64,000 nt of DNA, taken from Calidithermus chliarophilus DSM 9957 (GTDB lineage: Bacteria > Deinococcota > Deinococci > Deinococcales > Thermaceae). Position numbers and translations under genes: made by a program. Under the pieces are notes generated by a model, which worked only from the letters and a program-made list of their open reading frames with translations, made no database searches and was not told the origin of the DNA. Every line of letters begins with the position of its first letter. The first letter of the stretch is position 1. The stretch is from the NCBI RefSeq assembly GCF_000430045.1, contig NZ_KE387023.1:2588929-2652928 (forward strand). Reading direction: 5' to 3'. Below, one piece after another: positions 1 through 11,522 of this stretch.

Positions 1-137
1 GGGACCGGCGGGGCCGGGTGGGGCTCTTAGCCCACGAGCTGGCCGACGCGCTGCCCGAGGCTCGAGCGGCGCTCGAGCGCGGGGAGGTCAGGGCTTTCTG
101 GGCGTGGGGGTCGCCCCCAGGCTCGGCCCGCGGGTAG
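1..137 (+). CDS. 3' end of an unidentified gene (5' end outside window)
   Basis: Frame 3 is open from the left edge to a TAG at 135-137 and gives 44 residues. They look like a genuine protein tail: an amphipathic Ala/Leu/Glu-rich helix followed by RAFWAWG and a short Gly/Pro/Ser end. Third codon positions are nearly all G or C, as in real genes here. The last 50 bases overlap the 3' end of the convergent membrane-protein gene. I do not recognise the family from this fragment. Confidence 0.55.
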   Translation, partial: DRRGRVGLLAHELADALPEARAALERGEVRAFWAWGSPPGSARG

Positions 138-837
138 GGATCGCCACCCGGGAGCCGGTCCACACCAGCAGGCTGATCCCGCCGAGCCAGAAGAGGTCGT
201 AGAGCACCGTGACCCACCGGGCGTCGCCCCCCAGCACCGCGACCACCCGCGCCAGGCTCACCAGCACCAGCGCCAGGCTCAGGGCGCTCAGGCTGCGGGC
301 GATGCGGCCACCCGCCAGCACGGCGGTCTGCTGGAGGTAGAGCACGGTCAGGAAGAACACCACCCCCTGGAAGAGCATGCTGAGGGCGCTCGAGTCGCGG
401 AAGGCCTGCACGAACACCACCAGCAGCGCCGCGGTCAGCCCGGCGATCAGCGTGAAGCGCAGGGCGTTGCCCTGCGGGTAGAGGCCGTTGCGCTCCATGG
501 CCCACGGCAGCAGCGCCCCCATGGCCAGCACCAGCAGGGCGCTCAGCAGGTAGAGCCCCTCCCGCAGGCCGTCGGCGCTCGTGAAGCCGGGGTTCAGGCG
601 CGTCAGGGAGAGCAGGAAGTCCCCGGCGCCCAGCACCGCCAGCCCCAGCGCCAGGCCGAGCAGGGGCAGGCGCACCACCGAGGGCGAGCGGTAGGCCAGG
701 CCCACCAGCATCGCCGCGCCCAGGAAGTCGGCCAGGGTTACGGAAAGGCTACGCACGAAGTCGCTGGATAGGGCACCGACGGCCCAGGCCAGCCACAGCC
801 CGGCCATCAGGTACATCGGAATTGTCAGGCTCCCCAT
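88..837 (-). CDS. polytopic inner-membrane protein of unknown function
   Basis: 249 residues with seven or eight hydrophobic segments spread over the whole length, separated by short loops, and a short Pro/Arg/Thr-rich cytoplasmic-type tail. No catalytic motif or known domain is recognised. The first ATG (837) is preceded by TACAAT exactly 6 nt upstream with no Shine-Dalgarno site, so the mRNA is probably leaderless and this start is preferred over the internal Met codons at residues 8 and 11. It is monocistronic; its 3' end overlaps the convergent gene entering from the left edge. Confidence 0.75.
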   Translation of the reverse strand: MGSLTIPMYLMAGLWLAWAVGALSSDFVRSLSVTLADFLGAAMLVGLAYRSPSVVRLPLLGLALGLAVLGAGDFLLSLTRLNPGFTSADGLREGLYLLSALLVLAMGALLPWAMERNGLYPQGNALRFTLIAGLTAALLVVFVQAFRDSSALSMLFQGVVFFLTVLYLQQTAVLAGGRIARSLSALSLALVLVSLARVVAVLGGDARWVTVLYDLFWLGGISLLVWTGSRVAIPTRGPSLGATPTPRKP

Positions 838-843
838 GAGGCG

Positions 844-849
844 ATTGTA
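844..849 (-). promoter_or_regulatory. -10 box of a leaderless promoter (membrane-protein gene)
   Basis: TACAAT on the minus strand, followed by 6 nt and then the ATG at 837. Transcription should start at or next to the start codon. Confidence 0.55.
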
Positions 850-903
850 ACAGCACGCACACCTCTACCCCGGTCTCGCCGAACCGGGCGCGCCGCGACC
901 CCT

Positions 904-1749
904 TCAGCGCGGCCGCTGGATGAGCTGTTCGAAGAGCTTGGCCGCGCCGGGCTCGAGGGTCTGGGTAAGCCACCGCGCCAGCCCCTGGCGCAGCAGCTCC
1001 GGGTTTTCCTCGGGGAGCGACTTGCGCAGGCGCTCGAGCGCCCCCGCCGCCCCCCGGCCCATGTACTCGCGCAGCACCTGCTCCACCGACTCCCACATGC
1101 GGTCGCTCTGCTGGCGGCGGCGCTCCTCCTCCTCGCGCTGCAGCACCTCGAAGAGGTCCTGGGGGGCCTTGCCGGGCGACTGCAGCAGGTGGACCCGCCC
1201 CTCGCGTAGGTCGCGCGGGAGGTCGGGGGAGAACACCGGCTGCCCGCGGTAGAAGTACCAGGCCCGCCCCGCGCTGCCGTCCTCGACCACCAGGGCCCCG
1301 CTGAAGTGCTCCTGCCGCAGCGAGTCGAGCAGGGTCTCCAGTTGCAGCGAGCGCGGCGCCACGGCCAAAAAGCGCGGCGAGCCCTGGGTGAGGGCCAGCA
1401 GGCAGGGGATGCCCTCCAGGCGCAGCTTATAGAGCGAGAGCCCGCCCAGGGCGAGCTCGGCCATGAGGTTGCGGTAGGCGGTGGTGCCCGCCTCGTAGCC
1501 CTGGGGTTCCTGGCGCCAGGCCTCGAGCAGCCGCCCCTTGTAGAACACCAGCAGGCCGTGGCCCTTGGGCAGCTTGGCGAGGGCGAAGCCGGTGAATTGC
1601 GACTCGCGCAGGCGCTGGACGAACTCCGGGGTCAACAGTTCGCCGGGGACCCACTCGGTGAGGGGGTCGTTCTGGGGGAGGAAACCGAAGAGGTAGGCCA
1701 ACAGGGCAGGACTGACGGTGTCGAGAAGACCACGCGAAGCTGTATCCAT
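904..1749 (-). CDS. DUF4388-like protein with two PATAN-type modules
   Basis: 281 residues. Two regions share the DUF4388 pattern 'F-x-G-x-hydrophobic...G-x-G...hydrophobic-F/Y-x-x-G-x'. The first is around residues 50-80 (FTGFALAK, then LVFYKGRLLEAW) and the second around 145-175 (FSGALVVED, then WYFYRGQPVF). A charged stretch with coiled-coil character follows at about 205-220, then a helical tail. Such domains usually adapt signalling proteins in Deinococcus-Thermus and myxobacteria. A second DUF4388-like protein lies beyond thrB at 2736, so two paralogous modules flank thrB. The start is placed at ATG 1749 behind GGGGG nine bases upstream; a TTG lies just before it. No partner is evident in the window. 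Confidence 0.65.
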   Translation of the reverse strand: MDTASRGLLDTVSPALLAYLFGFLPQNDPLTEWVPGELLTPEFVQRLRESQFTGFALAKLPKGHGLLVFYKGRLLEAWRQEPQGYEAGTTAYRNLMAELALGGLSLYKLRLEGIPCLLALTQGSPRFLAVAPRSLQLETLLDSLRQEHFSGALVVEDGSAGRAWYFYRGQPVFSPDLPRDLREGRVHLLQSPGKAPQDLFEVLQREEEERRRQQSDRMWESVEQVLREYMGRGAAGALERLRKSLPEENPELLRQGLARWLTQTLEPGAAKLFEQLIQRPR

Positions 1750-1865
1750 CAACGTTTACCCCCGGTTTTTGCGCCACGCGGTGTTCGTCCCGTCATCCGC
1801 CGAGGCGGGCGTGCGAGCCGGAAAGCTAGGCCCCAGTGTAGCATGGCCCCCCGCGCTGCTTTCGG

Positions 1866-1871
1866 TATGAT
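1866..1871 (+). promoter_or_regulatory. -10 box of leaderless thrB promoter
   Basis: TATGAT followed by 7 nt and GTG 1879. It sits inside the longer reading frame, which argues against the upstream ATG at 1867 as the start. Confidence 0.5.
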
Positions 1872-1878
1872 TACGGGC

Positions 1879-2751
1879 GTGCTAGAGGTACTGGTTCCGG
1901 CAACCCTCGCCAACCTGGGCTCCGGCTTCGACGCGTTAGGGGTGGCCGTGGACGTCTACCTCACGGTCCGGGCCGAGCCCGCCCCGTGCGACCGCTTCGT
2001 GTACGCCGGGGAGGGCGCCGTTCCCCCCACCCCGGACAACCTCGTCCACCAGGGCTACCGCGCCGCCTGGGCCGAGCTGGGCCAGGCCGCCCCGCCCGTC
2101 GCGCTGTGGGCCGACAACCCCATCCCGCTGGCGCGGGGCATGGGCAGCAGCTCGGCGGCCCTGGTCGCGGGGGCCGCCGTCGCCGACCGCATGAGCGGGG
2201 GCAAGCTGGGCAAGGACGGGGTCTTCGCCGTCACCGCCCGCATCGAGGGCCACCCCGACAACGTTGCCCCGGCCGTTTACGGGGGCTTCGTGGCGGCCCT
2301 GGCCGATCCCCCCCTCGCCATCCCGCTGCCCGTCCCCGACGTGCGCTTCGTGCTGGCGATCCCGGCCTACGAGGTGCCCACCCCGCTGGCCCGGGCCGCG
2401 CTGCCGAAGCTTTACCCGCTGCAAGACGCGGTGTTCAACCTCGCCCGCAGCGCGCTGTGGCCGGCCGCGCTGGCGAGCGGGCGCCTCGAGGTGCTGCGCG
2501 AGGCCGCCCGCGACCGCCTGCACCAGCCCCACCGCGCCCACCTGATGCCGGGGCTGGAGGGGGCGCTCGAGGCCGCCTACGCCGCCGGGGCCCTCGCGGC
2601 CTTCGTAGGGGGCGCAGGCCCGACCCTGGCGGCCGTCGTCCGGCCGGGCCTGGAGGCGCCCGTCCGGGAGGCGCTCGGCGGGTATGCCGGTTCGGGCGGC
2701 CGAACCCTTATTCTAGGACCGGGAGCAGGGTACACGTGGAAGGAGACCTGA
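1879..2751 (+). CDS. thrB: homoserine kinase
   Basis: 290 residues. GHMP-family kinase that phosphorylates L-homoserine with ATP in the threonine pathway, cytosolic. The N terminus has the family signature VPATLANLGSGFDALG, the ATP loop is PLARGMGSSSAAL (about residues 83-95), and the C-terminal GGAGPTLAA loop closes the active site. Length is normal for ThrB. GTG 1879 is chosen because TATGAT lies 7 nt upstream (leaderless); ATG 1867 would add four residues but overlaps that box. The last 16 bases overlap the start of the following DUF4388 gene, so the two are probably co-transcribed. No other threonine gene is nearby. Confidence 0.93.
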   Translation: MLEVLVPATLANLGSGFDALGVAVDVYLTVRAEPAPCDRFVYAGEGAVPPTPDNLVHQGYRAAWAELGQAAPPVALWADNPIPLARGMGSSSAALVAGAAVADRMSGGKLGKDGVFAVTARIEGHPDNVAPAVYGGFVAALADPPLAIPLPVPDVRFVLAIPAYEVPTPLARAALPKLYPLQDAVFNLARSALWPAALASGRLEVLREAARDRLHQPHRAHLMPGLEGALEAAYAAGALAAFVGGAGPTLAAVVRPGLEAPVREALGGYAGSGGRTLILGPGAGYTWKET

Positions 2752-3500
2752 GCACCATTCCGATCGCCGACGTCATGGAGTTGCTGCATGGCGGGCGTCG
2801 CACGGGGCGTCTGGAGCTGAAAGTCGGCGACTTGCCCCTGACCTTGCACTTCGTAGGCGGCGAGGTGGTGGACGGGGGGATCTGGGACTGGACGGGCCTC
2901 GAGGCCATCAGCACCTTCCCCCTCTACGCCCACGAGGGCCGCTTCGAGTTCATCAACGAGCCGCACAGCGGCACGCCCCTCATGGGCTTCAAGACCTTCA
3001 TGGGCGAGTGGGCCCGCCTCAACGACGAGTGGAGCCGCTTTCACCGCCTGCTCGACTCGCCCAGCCGCGTGGTGGAGAGCCCCCGCCCCATCGAGCCCTT
3101 CACCGTGCTGGTGGGCGGCAAGAGCGTCAGGGCCGCGGCCAAGGCCTGGGGCGTCCCCCTGATCGTGGCCGCGGAGCGGGCCTGGCGCGGCCTGCACGAG
3201 GGGGACCTGGTGCCCCTGCGCAAGTACGCCTGGTTCGCCCTGCGCATCCGCCACCCCTCCGCCCGCCGCACCCAGGCCGGGGCCCTCACCCGCCTCGAGG
3301 ACCGCATCACCGTCGCCCTCGACGGCACCCGCAACATCGGCGAGATCGTCCAAACGGGGGGCCTCGAGCTCAGCGCCGTGCGCCGCTACCTCATCGGCGC
3401 CCTGCTCTCGGGCGAGATCCAGCCCCCCGGCCGCGGCTGGCTGCTGCGCGACCTGCTGTGGGAGCTCGAGGCCGAGACACGGACCACGTCGCCGGCTTGA
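2736..3500 (+). CDS. DUF4388-like protein
   Basis: 254 residues. The N-terminal ~100 residues match the DUF4388/PATAN pattern: a start of the type DLSTIPIADVMELL, then a Gly-rich 'GRRTGRLEL' turn and 'LHFVGGEVVDGG'. The rest is a mixed alpha/beta region ending in a winged-helix-like stretch (LDGTRNIGEI ... LSAVRRYLIGALLSGEI), which suggests a two-domain adaptor. The GTG start overlaps thrB by 16 bp with GGGAGCAGGG upstream, so translation is probably coupled. Function is inferred only from the fold: protein-protein adaptor in signalling or surface-motility control. Confidence 0.65.
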   Translation: MEGDLSTIPIADVMELLHGGRRTGRLELKVGDLPLTLHFVGGEVVDGGIWDWTGLEAISTFPLYAHEGRFEFINEPHSGTPLMGFKTFMGEWARLNDEWSRFHRLLDSPSRVVESPRPIEPFTVLVGGKSVRAAAKAWGVPLIVAAERAWRGLHEGDLVPLRKYAWFALRIRHPSARRTQAGALTRLEDRITVALDGTRNIGEIVQTGGLELSAVRRYLIGALLSGEIQPPGRGWLLRDLLWELEAETRTTSPA

Positions 3501-3714
3501 GGGTGCGTGTTGGGCACTCGGTGCCCAACGCCGATGGCCGAACGCCGATAGCCCATAGCCGATAGCCGATAGCCTCGTTGAAATCAATCATCCACTGGGG
3601 TTGTGCCCGGCCCAACAGCTAACTACAGCCCCACCTCCCAGGAGACGGGCGCTCGTGCCGTGCTGCCCGCCCCGGCCGGGGTGTGCGGCTCGCGAGGGAG
3701 GGGGTGACGGGGGT

Positions 3715-3770
3715 GTCGGGGGAGCTGAGGGGGAGGTGATGGGGAATCGCCTCTCCCTAGCTCCCCCGAC
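3715..3770. repeat. long imperfect hairpin
   Basis: An outer perfect 11-bp arm (TCGGGGGAGCT at 3716, AGCTCCCCCGA at 3759) continues through one bulged G and G-T pairs to about 23 bp of stem, closed by a GGGG loop. No T-tract follows on either strand, so it is not a standard terminator. Confidence 0.6.
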
Positions 3771-3835
3771 GGCGGAACCGTGGTCGCCAAACCAAAGCAC
3801 CGCAAACCAACCCCATCCCCCACAAGCACTAGAAG

Positions 3836-3864
3836 AAAAACCCTCGAGCGCTGGGCTCGAGGGG
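3836..3864 (-). terminator. intrinsic terminator of rpsT-bTHX
   Basis: On the minus strand a CCTCGAGCCC / GGGCTCGAGG-type stem (arms at 3842-3849 and 3856-3863) is followed directly by TTTTTCTTCT. It lies about 20 bases after the bTHX stop. Confidence 0.75.
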
Positions 3865-3884
3865 AACGGGTCAGGCCTTGACGG

Positions 3885-3971
3885 TTACTTCTTGTTGGAG
3901 CGGGGGCGGTACTTGCCGAAAGTGCCGCGCCAGATCTTGCCCCGCCGGGTGCGACGATCGCCCTTGCCCAT
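3885..3971 (-). CDS. 30S ribosomal protein bTHX (Thx)
   Basis: A 28-residue, strongly basic peptide beginning [16 protein letters not shown] and ending RSNKK. It is nearly identical in pattern to Thermus Thx, the small peptide lodged in the head of the 30S subunit. The gene starts 11 bp after rpsT on the same strand with its own GGAG site, and an intrinsic terminator follows, so rpsT-bTHX is a compact ribosomal operon. Its presence supports assignment of the window to Thermaceae. Confidence 0.93.
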   Translation of the reverse strand: MGKGDRRTRRGKIWRGTFGKYRPRSNKK

Positions 3972-3982
3972 GTTCAGCTCCT

Positions 3983-4276
3983 TCAGGCGTTAGCCGGGTT
4001 CAGCAGCTTGTGGATGCTCGCCATCAGCCGCGACTTGCGGCGGGCGGCGGCCCGCTTGTGCAGGGTGGAGCCCTTGGAGGCCTTGTCGATCAGGCTCTCC
4101 GCGTAGCGCATGACCTTGGTAGCCTCCTCGGCGTTGCCGGATTGGGCCAGGGTCAGGGCCTTCTTGGTCACGGTCTTGATGGTCGCCTTCTTCGAGCGGT
4201 TGAGGGCCCGCCGCTTGAGGGACTGGCGGTGCCGCTTCATCGCGGAAGGGTTACGGGTGCTTTTCTTCTGTGCCAT
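3983..4276 (-). CDS. rpsT: 30S ribosomal protein bS20
   Basis: 97 residues, highly basic and predicted as a three-helix bundle, which binds the bottom of 16S rRNA in the 30S subunit. The N terminus [19 protein letters not shown] and the Ala/Lys-rich centre are typical of S20, and the length is slightly above the usual 85-90. The start is fixed by AGGAG five bases before the ATG. It is followed 11 bp later by bTHX. A candidate promoter with TTGGTA and TAGACT spaced 18 bp lies upstream, at about 4337-4366 on the minus strand. Confidence 0.96.
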   Translation of the reverse strand: MAQKKSTRNPSAMKRHRQSLKRRALNRSKKATIKTVTKKALTLAQSGNAEEATKVMRYAESLIDKASKGSTLHKRAAARRKSRLMASIHKLLNPANA

Positions 4277-4336
4277 GTTTCTCCTGAATCAAGACTGCCG
4301 GGCCACACCTTTGGGGCTCCGGGCAAACCGCTCACA

Positions 4337-4366
4337 AGTCTAGCACATGCATGAGCGATTTACCAA
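4337..4366 (-). promoter_or_regulatory. candidate promoter of rpsT-bTHX
   Basis: Minus-strand TTGGTA, an 18-nt spacer, then TAGACT, about 60 nt before the rpsT start. The -35 match is only partial. Confidence 0.4.
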
Positions 4367-4412
4367 GCCGCCACCGGCCACGCAACCCCCAAGCGCGGCG
4401 GGGCGGCCCGCG

Positions 4413-6133
<1,721 letters not shown>

Positions 6134-6136
6134 GGG

Positions 6137-6335
6137 ACGTCGATAGTCGATAGCGGATAGCCGATAGCTGAACGCCAAACGCCCGACGACGGGCACGGGT
6201 CGTACGCCAAACGCCAAACGCAAGACGCAAGACGCTTTGGCCCTTAACCCTTGACCCTAGGTCCTCGACAAGCCAGAAACCACAGGCCACCAGCCATGAG
6301 CTGACGGCTGACGGCTGATGGCTAAAAGCTGACCG
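6137..6335 (+). repeat. composite heptamer-repeat block
   Basis: About 200 bp between convergent tyrS and the Rieske gene. In order: GATAGCC-type units, AACGCC-type units, a short GGGTCGTACG module, CAAGACG units, a CCCTTGACC-type module, CCAC-type units and CTGACGG units, all with 7-nt period. The same modules in the same order recur elsewhere in the window (for example at 24055, 43797 and 62234). No gene is seen in it. Confidence 0.8.
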
Positions 6336-6337
6336 CT

Positions 6338-6910
6338 TCAGCCCTGCTCGATCGGGCGGAGCGGGGTCTCGTGGCCGGTGGCGTAGATCGTCCCGTTTTG
6401 GGCCTCGAGCCGTAGTCTCGGCAACGGGAAGCGCGGCGGGCCGTACACGGCGCGGCCGCCTTGCAGGGGCTCGAAGGCGCCGAAGTGGCAGGGGCAGCCT
6501 AGGAAGGGGTGGTCGGTGCGGTAGTTGTAGGCGATGGCGCCGAGCTCGGGGTTGTCCACGTAGTTCACGGTGCAGCCCTGGTGGGTACAGACGCGGGAGA
6601 GGGCCAGGAAGTGGGCGCCGTCGAGCTCGAGGCTCCCCGAGACCGGCCGGGGCAGGCGGAAGGCCACGGCCTGCAGCTTGCGTTCGGCCGTGCCGATGCG
6701 GACGGGGTATTCGAAGTACTTGAACGACCAGGGTTGCTCGAGCTCGCCCGCGTCGGCGACCCGGACCCTCGGCCCGTCCTTCCACACCGGCTCGGCCACG
6801 CCGGTCTTGAGGAACTGGATGTAGACGGTGCGGTAGCCCAGCCAGCCGAAAAACCCCGCGGCGATGGCGCTGGGGATGATCCAGATGATGTCGCGCCGTC
6901 CGAGTTTCAT
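6338..6910 (-). CDS. Rieske [2Fe-2S] protein
   Basis: 190 residues. A membrane-anchored electron-transfer protein facing the periplasmic side. Residues 9-25 form the N-terminal anchor. The cluster ligands are in the two Rieske boxes CTHQGC (108-113) and GCPCHFGAF (138-146), giving two Cys and two His plus the disulfide pair. Length and layout match the bc1-type Rieske protein of Thermus. It is the last gene of the minus-strand cytochrome c maturation cluster and overlaps the cytochrome-fusion gene by 4 bp (ATGA), so the two are probably translationally coupled. No cytochrome b gene is in the window. Confidence 0.92.
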   Translation of the reverse strand: MKLGRRDIIWIIPSAIAAGFFGWLGYRTVYIQFLKTGVAEPVWKDGPRVRVADAGELEQPWSFKYFEYPVRIGTAERKLQAVAFRLPRPVSGSLELDGAHFLALSRVCTHQGCTVNYVDNPELGAIAYNYRTDHPFLGCPCHFGAFEPLQGGRAVYGPPRFPLPRLRLEAQNGTIYATGHETPLRPIEQG

Positions 6911-7893
6911 AGGCTTTTGAGGTAGGCGATGAGCTCCTCGAGCTCCTGTGCGCCCATCGGCACGGCGGGCATGCTGCCGCGCCCCCTGGTGACGATCTCG
7001 CGCACGGCCTCGGGGACCTTGCTCGCAGGGTTACCCTTGAGCGCCGGGCCGCTGCCCCCTTGGGCCTGGGCGCCGTGGCAGGCGGCGCACTTCTGCAGGT
7101 AGACCCGCTGGCCTGGTGAGGCGGTCTGTAGCTGCTGGCGGGCGGTCTGGATCAGGTTGTCCACCTGCGCCGACTCGCCCCCGGCGGCCTTGTAGCTCTC
7201 CCAGGCCCGCACGGCGTCCTCGGCGCGGCCCATCTGGAAGTAGATGTTGCCCAGGAAGAGCCAGCCCTCCGGCTCGGAGGGGTCGGCGCGGGTGGCGACC
7301 TCCAGCACGGGCAGGGCCTGCTCGCTGCGCCCGGCGAAGAACAGCAGCATGCCCAGGCGGCGCAACGCCACCACGTTGCGCGGCTCGAGCTTGGCGACCT
7401 CGAGGTAGCCCTGGCTGGCGCGCTCGAAGTCCTGCACCTCCCAGGCGGCGTTGGCGTAGGCCAGCCAGTCCTGGGCCTGGTTGCTCGCGCGGGCGCGGCT
7501 CTCGAGGTCGCGCAGCCGGGCGGCCTCGGCCCGGCTGGTGATGATGGTCTCGCCCGGCAACCGGGGCACGGTGAAGCGCCACAGCCCGGCCCCCACCACC
7601 AGCAGGCTCACCGTGACCACGGCCAGGGCGGCGGGGGAGAGCTTGCGGGGCGCGGGGGCGGGGTGGCCCAGGTCGGCGAGTTCGCGTTCCAGGCGCACCG
7701 CCTGGGCCAGCAGCCGCCTGCGCTCCTCGCCCTCGGCCTCGCGGGCCTGGCTCTTGAGCAGCTCGAGCTCGGAGCGCAGCTCCTGGGGGCGGGGGCTTTC
7801 GGGGAAGGGCTGGGAGGGGCTGAACAGCGGGCGCAGCACGTAGGCCAGGGCCAGCACGAGCAGCAGGGCGAAGGCAAGGTAGGCGATGATCAT
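6907..7893 (-). CDS. CcmI/CycH-like TPR protein fused to a C-terminal cytochrome c domain
   Basis: 328 residues. It starts with a transmembrane segment (1-20), then a charged coiled-coil segment (about 40-80), a second transmembrane helix (about 88-108), TPR repeats (about 140-250), and ends in a ~65-residue class I cytochrome c domain with heme site CAACH (269-273) and a distal Met near GSMPAVPM. CcmI/CycH holds apocytochrome c for the heme ligation complex. A covalently attached heme domain is not part of the classical protein, so this fusion may itself be a substrate or electron carrier. It overlaps ccmH upstream and the Rieske gene downstream by 4 bp each. Confidence 0.85.
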   Translation of the reverse strand: MIIAYLAFALLLVLALAYVLRPLFSPSQPFPESPRPQELRSELELLKSQAREAEGEERRRLLAQAVRLERELADLGHPAPAPRKLSPAALAVVTVSLLVVGAGLWRFTVPRLPGETIITSRAEAARLRDLESRARASNQAQDWLAYANAAWEVQDFERASQGYLEVAKLEPRNVVALRRLGMLLFFAGRSEQALPVLEVATRADPSEPEGWLFLGNIYFQMGRAEDAVRAWESYKAAGGESAQVDNLIQTARQQLQTASPGQRVYLQKCAACHGAQAQGGSGPALKGNPASKVPEAVREIVTRGRGSMPAVPMGAQELEELIAYLKSL

Positions 7894-8357
7894 GGGGTTC
7901 GGCGGTGGGGGTCGGGGGGCTGGTGCAGCTCGGCCTCGAGGCGGGCGATCTCCTCCTCGGAGACGTCGGCGGGCACGGCCCGGGCGCGGGTGGCGGCCAG
8001 GTAGCGCCACAGGCCATAGGCCAGCAGGGCCAGCCCGATGAGGGGCGAGAGCCAGACCCACAGGGTGAGGCCCTGCTTGGGCGGCTCGTAGAGGATCCAG
8101 GGGCCGTAGCGCTCGACGAAGAACTGGCGGATCTCGGCCTCGCTCTTGCCCTGGGCCAGTTGCTCGGCGATCAGGCGGCGCATCTCCTGCGCCACGCCCG
8201 AGTTCGACTCGCTCGCCGACTCGCCCTGGCACACCGGGCAGCGCAGGCCCTTGGCGATGCGGAAAACCTCGGGGGAGAGGTCGGGGGGCGGGGTGGTCTG
8301 GGGCGGCTGGGCCAGCGCCAGGCCCAGCAGCGTCAGCAGCAGCAGGGCGAGCCTCAC
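7890..8357 (-). CDS. ccmH: cytochrome c maturation protein CcmH
   Basis: 155 residues. Thiol-disulfide protein that keeps the CXXCH of apocytochrome c reduced for heme attachment outside the membrane. It has an N-terminal signal or anchor (LALLLLTLLGLALAQ), the family motif LRCPVCQ (Cys 40 and 43), a helical domain, then a C-terminal transmembrane helix (about 100-122). GTG 8357 overlaps the ccmG stop (GTGA). It is placed between ccmG and the ccmI-cytochrome fusion. Confidence 0.92.
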   Translation of the reverse strand: MRLALLLLTLLGLALAQPPQTTPPPDLSPEVFRIAKGLRCPVCQGESASESNSGVAQEMRRLIAEQLAQGKSEAEIRQFFVERYGPWILYEPPKQGLTLWVWLSPLIGLALLAYGLWRYLAATRARAVPADVSEEEIARLEAELHQPPDPHRRTP

Positions 8358-8886
8358 AGCCCCTCCAGCCCGGCCTTGCGGAGCATGTCCCGCAGCACCG
8401 CCTCGTTGACGGGGCCCGCGTGGCGCTGCAGCACCTTGCCCTCGGCGTCGATGACGAAGGTCTCGGGGACCCCGTAGGTGCCGTAGTCCACGCCGAGCGT
8501 GCCCTTGGGGTCGAAGACGCTGGGGAAGCTCAGGCCGTACTCGCGGATGAACTCCAGCGCCTTGGCTTCGGTGTCCTGCACGTTGACGCCCAGGATCAGC
8601 AGCCGGTCGCGGTAACGCCGCCAGTAGGCCTCCAGCAGCGGGGCCTCGTCGCGGCAGGGCAGGCACCAACTGGCCCAGAAGTTGATCAGGATAGGCCTGG
8701 AGCCCACCTGCTCGCCCAGCTCGAGCCGGTCGCCCCACTCGGCGCGGTAAGGCTGCAGCAGCGGCCGCTCGAAGGTGGGCGCGGGCTTGCCCACCAGCAC
8801 CGAGGGGAGGGCGTTGGGGTCGGGGCGCTGCAGGCCCCACCAGAACAGCCCCCCCAGCGCCAGCACCAGCAAAGGCCAGAAGCGCC

Positions 8887-8890
<4 letters not shown>
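8354..8890 (-). CDS. ccmG: thiol:disulfide interchange protein CcmG (DsbE/TlpA)
   Basis: 178 residues. Membrane-tethered thioredoxin fold with N-terminal anchor (5-20) and active site WCLPC (75-79). It passes reducing power from CcdA to CcmH and apocytochrome. The cis-Pro loop (GVPETFVID) is present. It starts at ATG 8890, overlapping ccmF by 4 bp. Confidence 0.93.
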
Positions 8891-10908
<2,018 letters not shown>

Positions 10909-11014
10909 GTGAGCCCCCTTCGAGGGCGCTCGACGCCCGACGCCGTGCGCCGGAAGCCGGACGCCGCGGGTTCAGCGTCCGGAACCCGCAGGTTCGGGCG
11001 TTCGACGCCGGCCC
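10909..11014. repeat. degenerate repeats in the ccmE-ccmF gap
   Basis: 106 bp of GACGCC/GAACGCC-like units, including a CGCCGGAAGCCGGACGCC run, between two genes of the operon. Less regular than the other heptamer blocks. Confidence 0.5.
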
Positions 11015-11455
11015 TCACTCCGCCTCCTCGATCAGCTTGCGGATCTGCTCGGGGGTGTAGCCCTCCTTGGGGGCCTGGTAGCCCTCGGAGTGCTTGACCA
11101 GCAGGTTGGTGCTGACGAAGGTGCCCCCCTGGAACTTCCCCTCGATCACCACGCCCCGGTTCTCGCCGAACAGCGCCGGGGGCGTGCCCTTGGCCTGCAC
11201 CGGGAACTCGGTCACGCCGTCGGTGACGACGAAGCGCAGGTCGAGGGTGTCCTTGTTGTAGTCCACGGTCCCGGCCTTGACCAGCCCGCCCAGCCGCACC
11301 TGGCGGTTCTGGCAGTTGGCCTGGTTCTGCAGGCACTCGCTGGGGGTGTAGAAGTAGACCAGGTTTTGCCCCAGCCCCCCGAAGATCAGGTAGGCCAGCG
11401 CCCCCACCACCACCACGATGCCGATGATGTGCTTGGGTTTCAATTGCACCTCCAC
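11015..11455 (-). CDS. ccmE: heme chaperone CcmE
   Basis: 146 residues. Membrane-anchored OB-fold that binds heme covalently and hands it to CcmF. It has one N-terminal transmembrane segment (about 9-26). The heme-binding His 122 and Tyr 126 lie in KHSEGYQAP, the equivalent of the classical HDENY motif; the acidic DEN is replaced by SEG. Cys 41 and Cys 48 in a loop near the membrane are an extra feature. It is preceded by a short repeat-filled gap after ccmD. Confidence 0.92.
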   Translation of the reverse strand: MEVQLKPKHIIGIVVVVGALAYLIFGGLGQNLVYFYTPSECLQNQANCQNRQVRLGGLVKAGTVDYNKDTLDLRFVVTDGVTEFPVQAKGTPPALFGENRGVVIEGKFQGGTFVSTNLLVKHSEGYQAPKEGYTPEQIRKLIEEAE

Positions 11456-11459
11456 GAAA

Positions 11460-11522
11460 AGATGCCGATAGCCGGTAGCCGCTCGCGCTGGGCGTTCGGC
11501 GTCGGGCGCTCGGCGTTTGGCT
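11460..11522. repeat. heptamer repeats in the ccmD-ccmE gap
   Basis: GATAGCC-like and GGCGTTC-type (reverse of GAACGCC) units fill the short gap between ccmD and ccmE. Confidence 0.55.

Larger units (their letters stand above)
3501..3884. other. 384-bp intergenic region: heptamer repeats, long hairpin, terminator
   Basis: No supported gene. From about 3525 to 3574 it holds 7-nt repeats of the GATAGCC and GAACGCC type. A 56-nt imperfect hairpin occupies 3715-3770. The right end carries the intrinsic terminator of rpsT-bTHX. Short open frames here lack the codon bias of neighbouring genes. Confidence 0.7.

Noticed and set aside
1306-1866. Long N-terminal extension of the thrB reading frame
   Set aside because: It runs antisense through the DUF4388-like gene and across the thrB promoter; the ThrB family begins at the GTG 1879 region.
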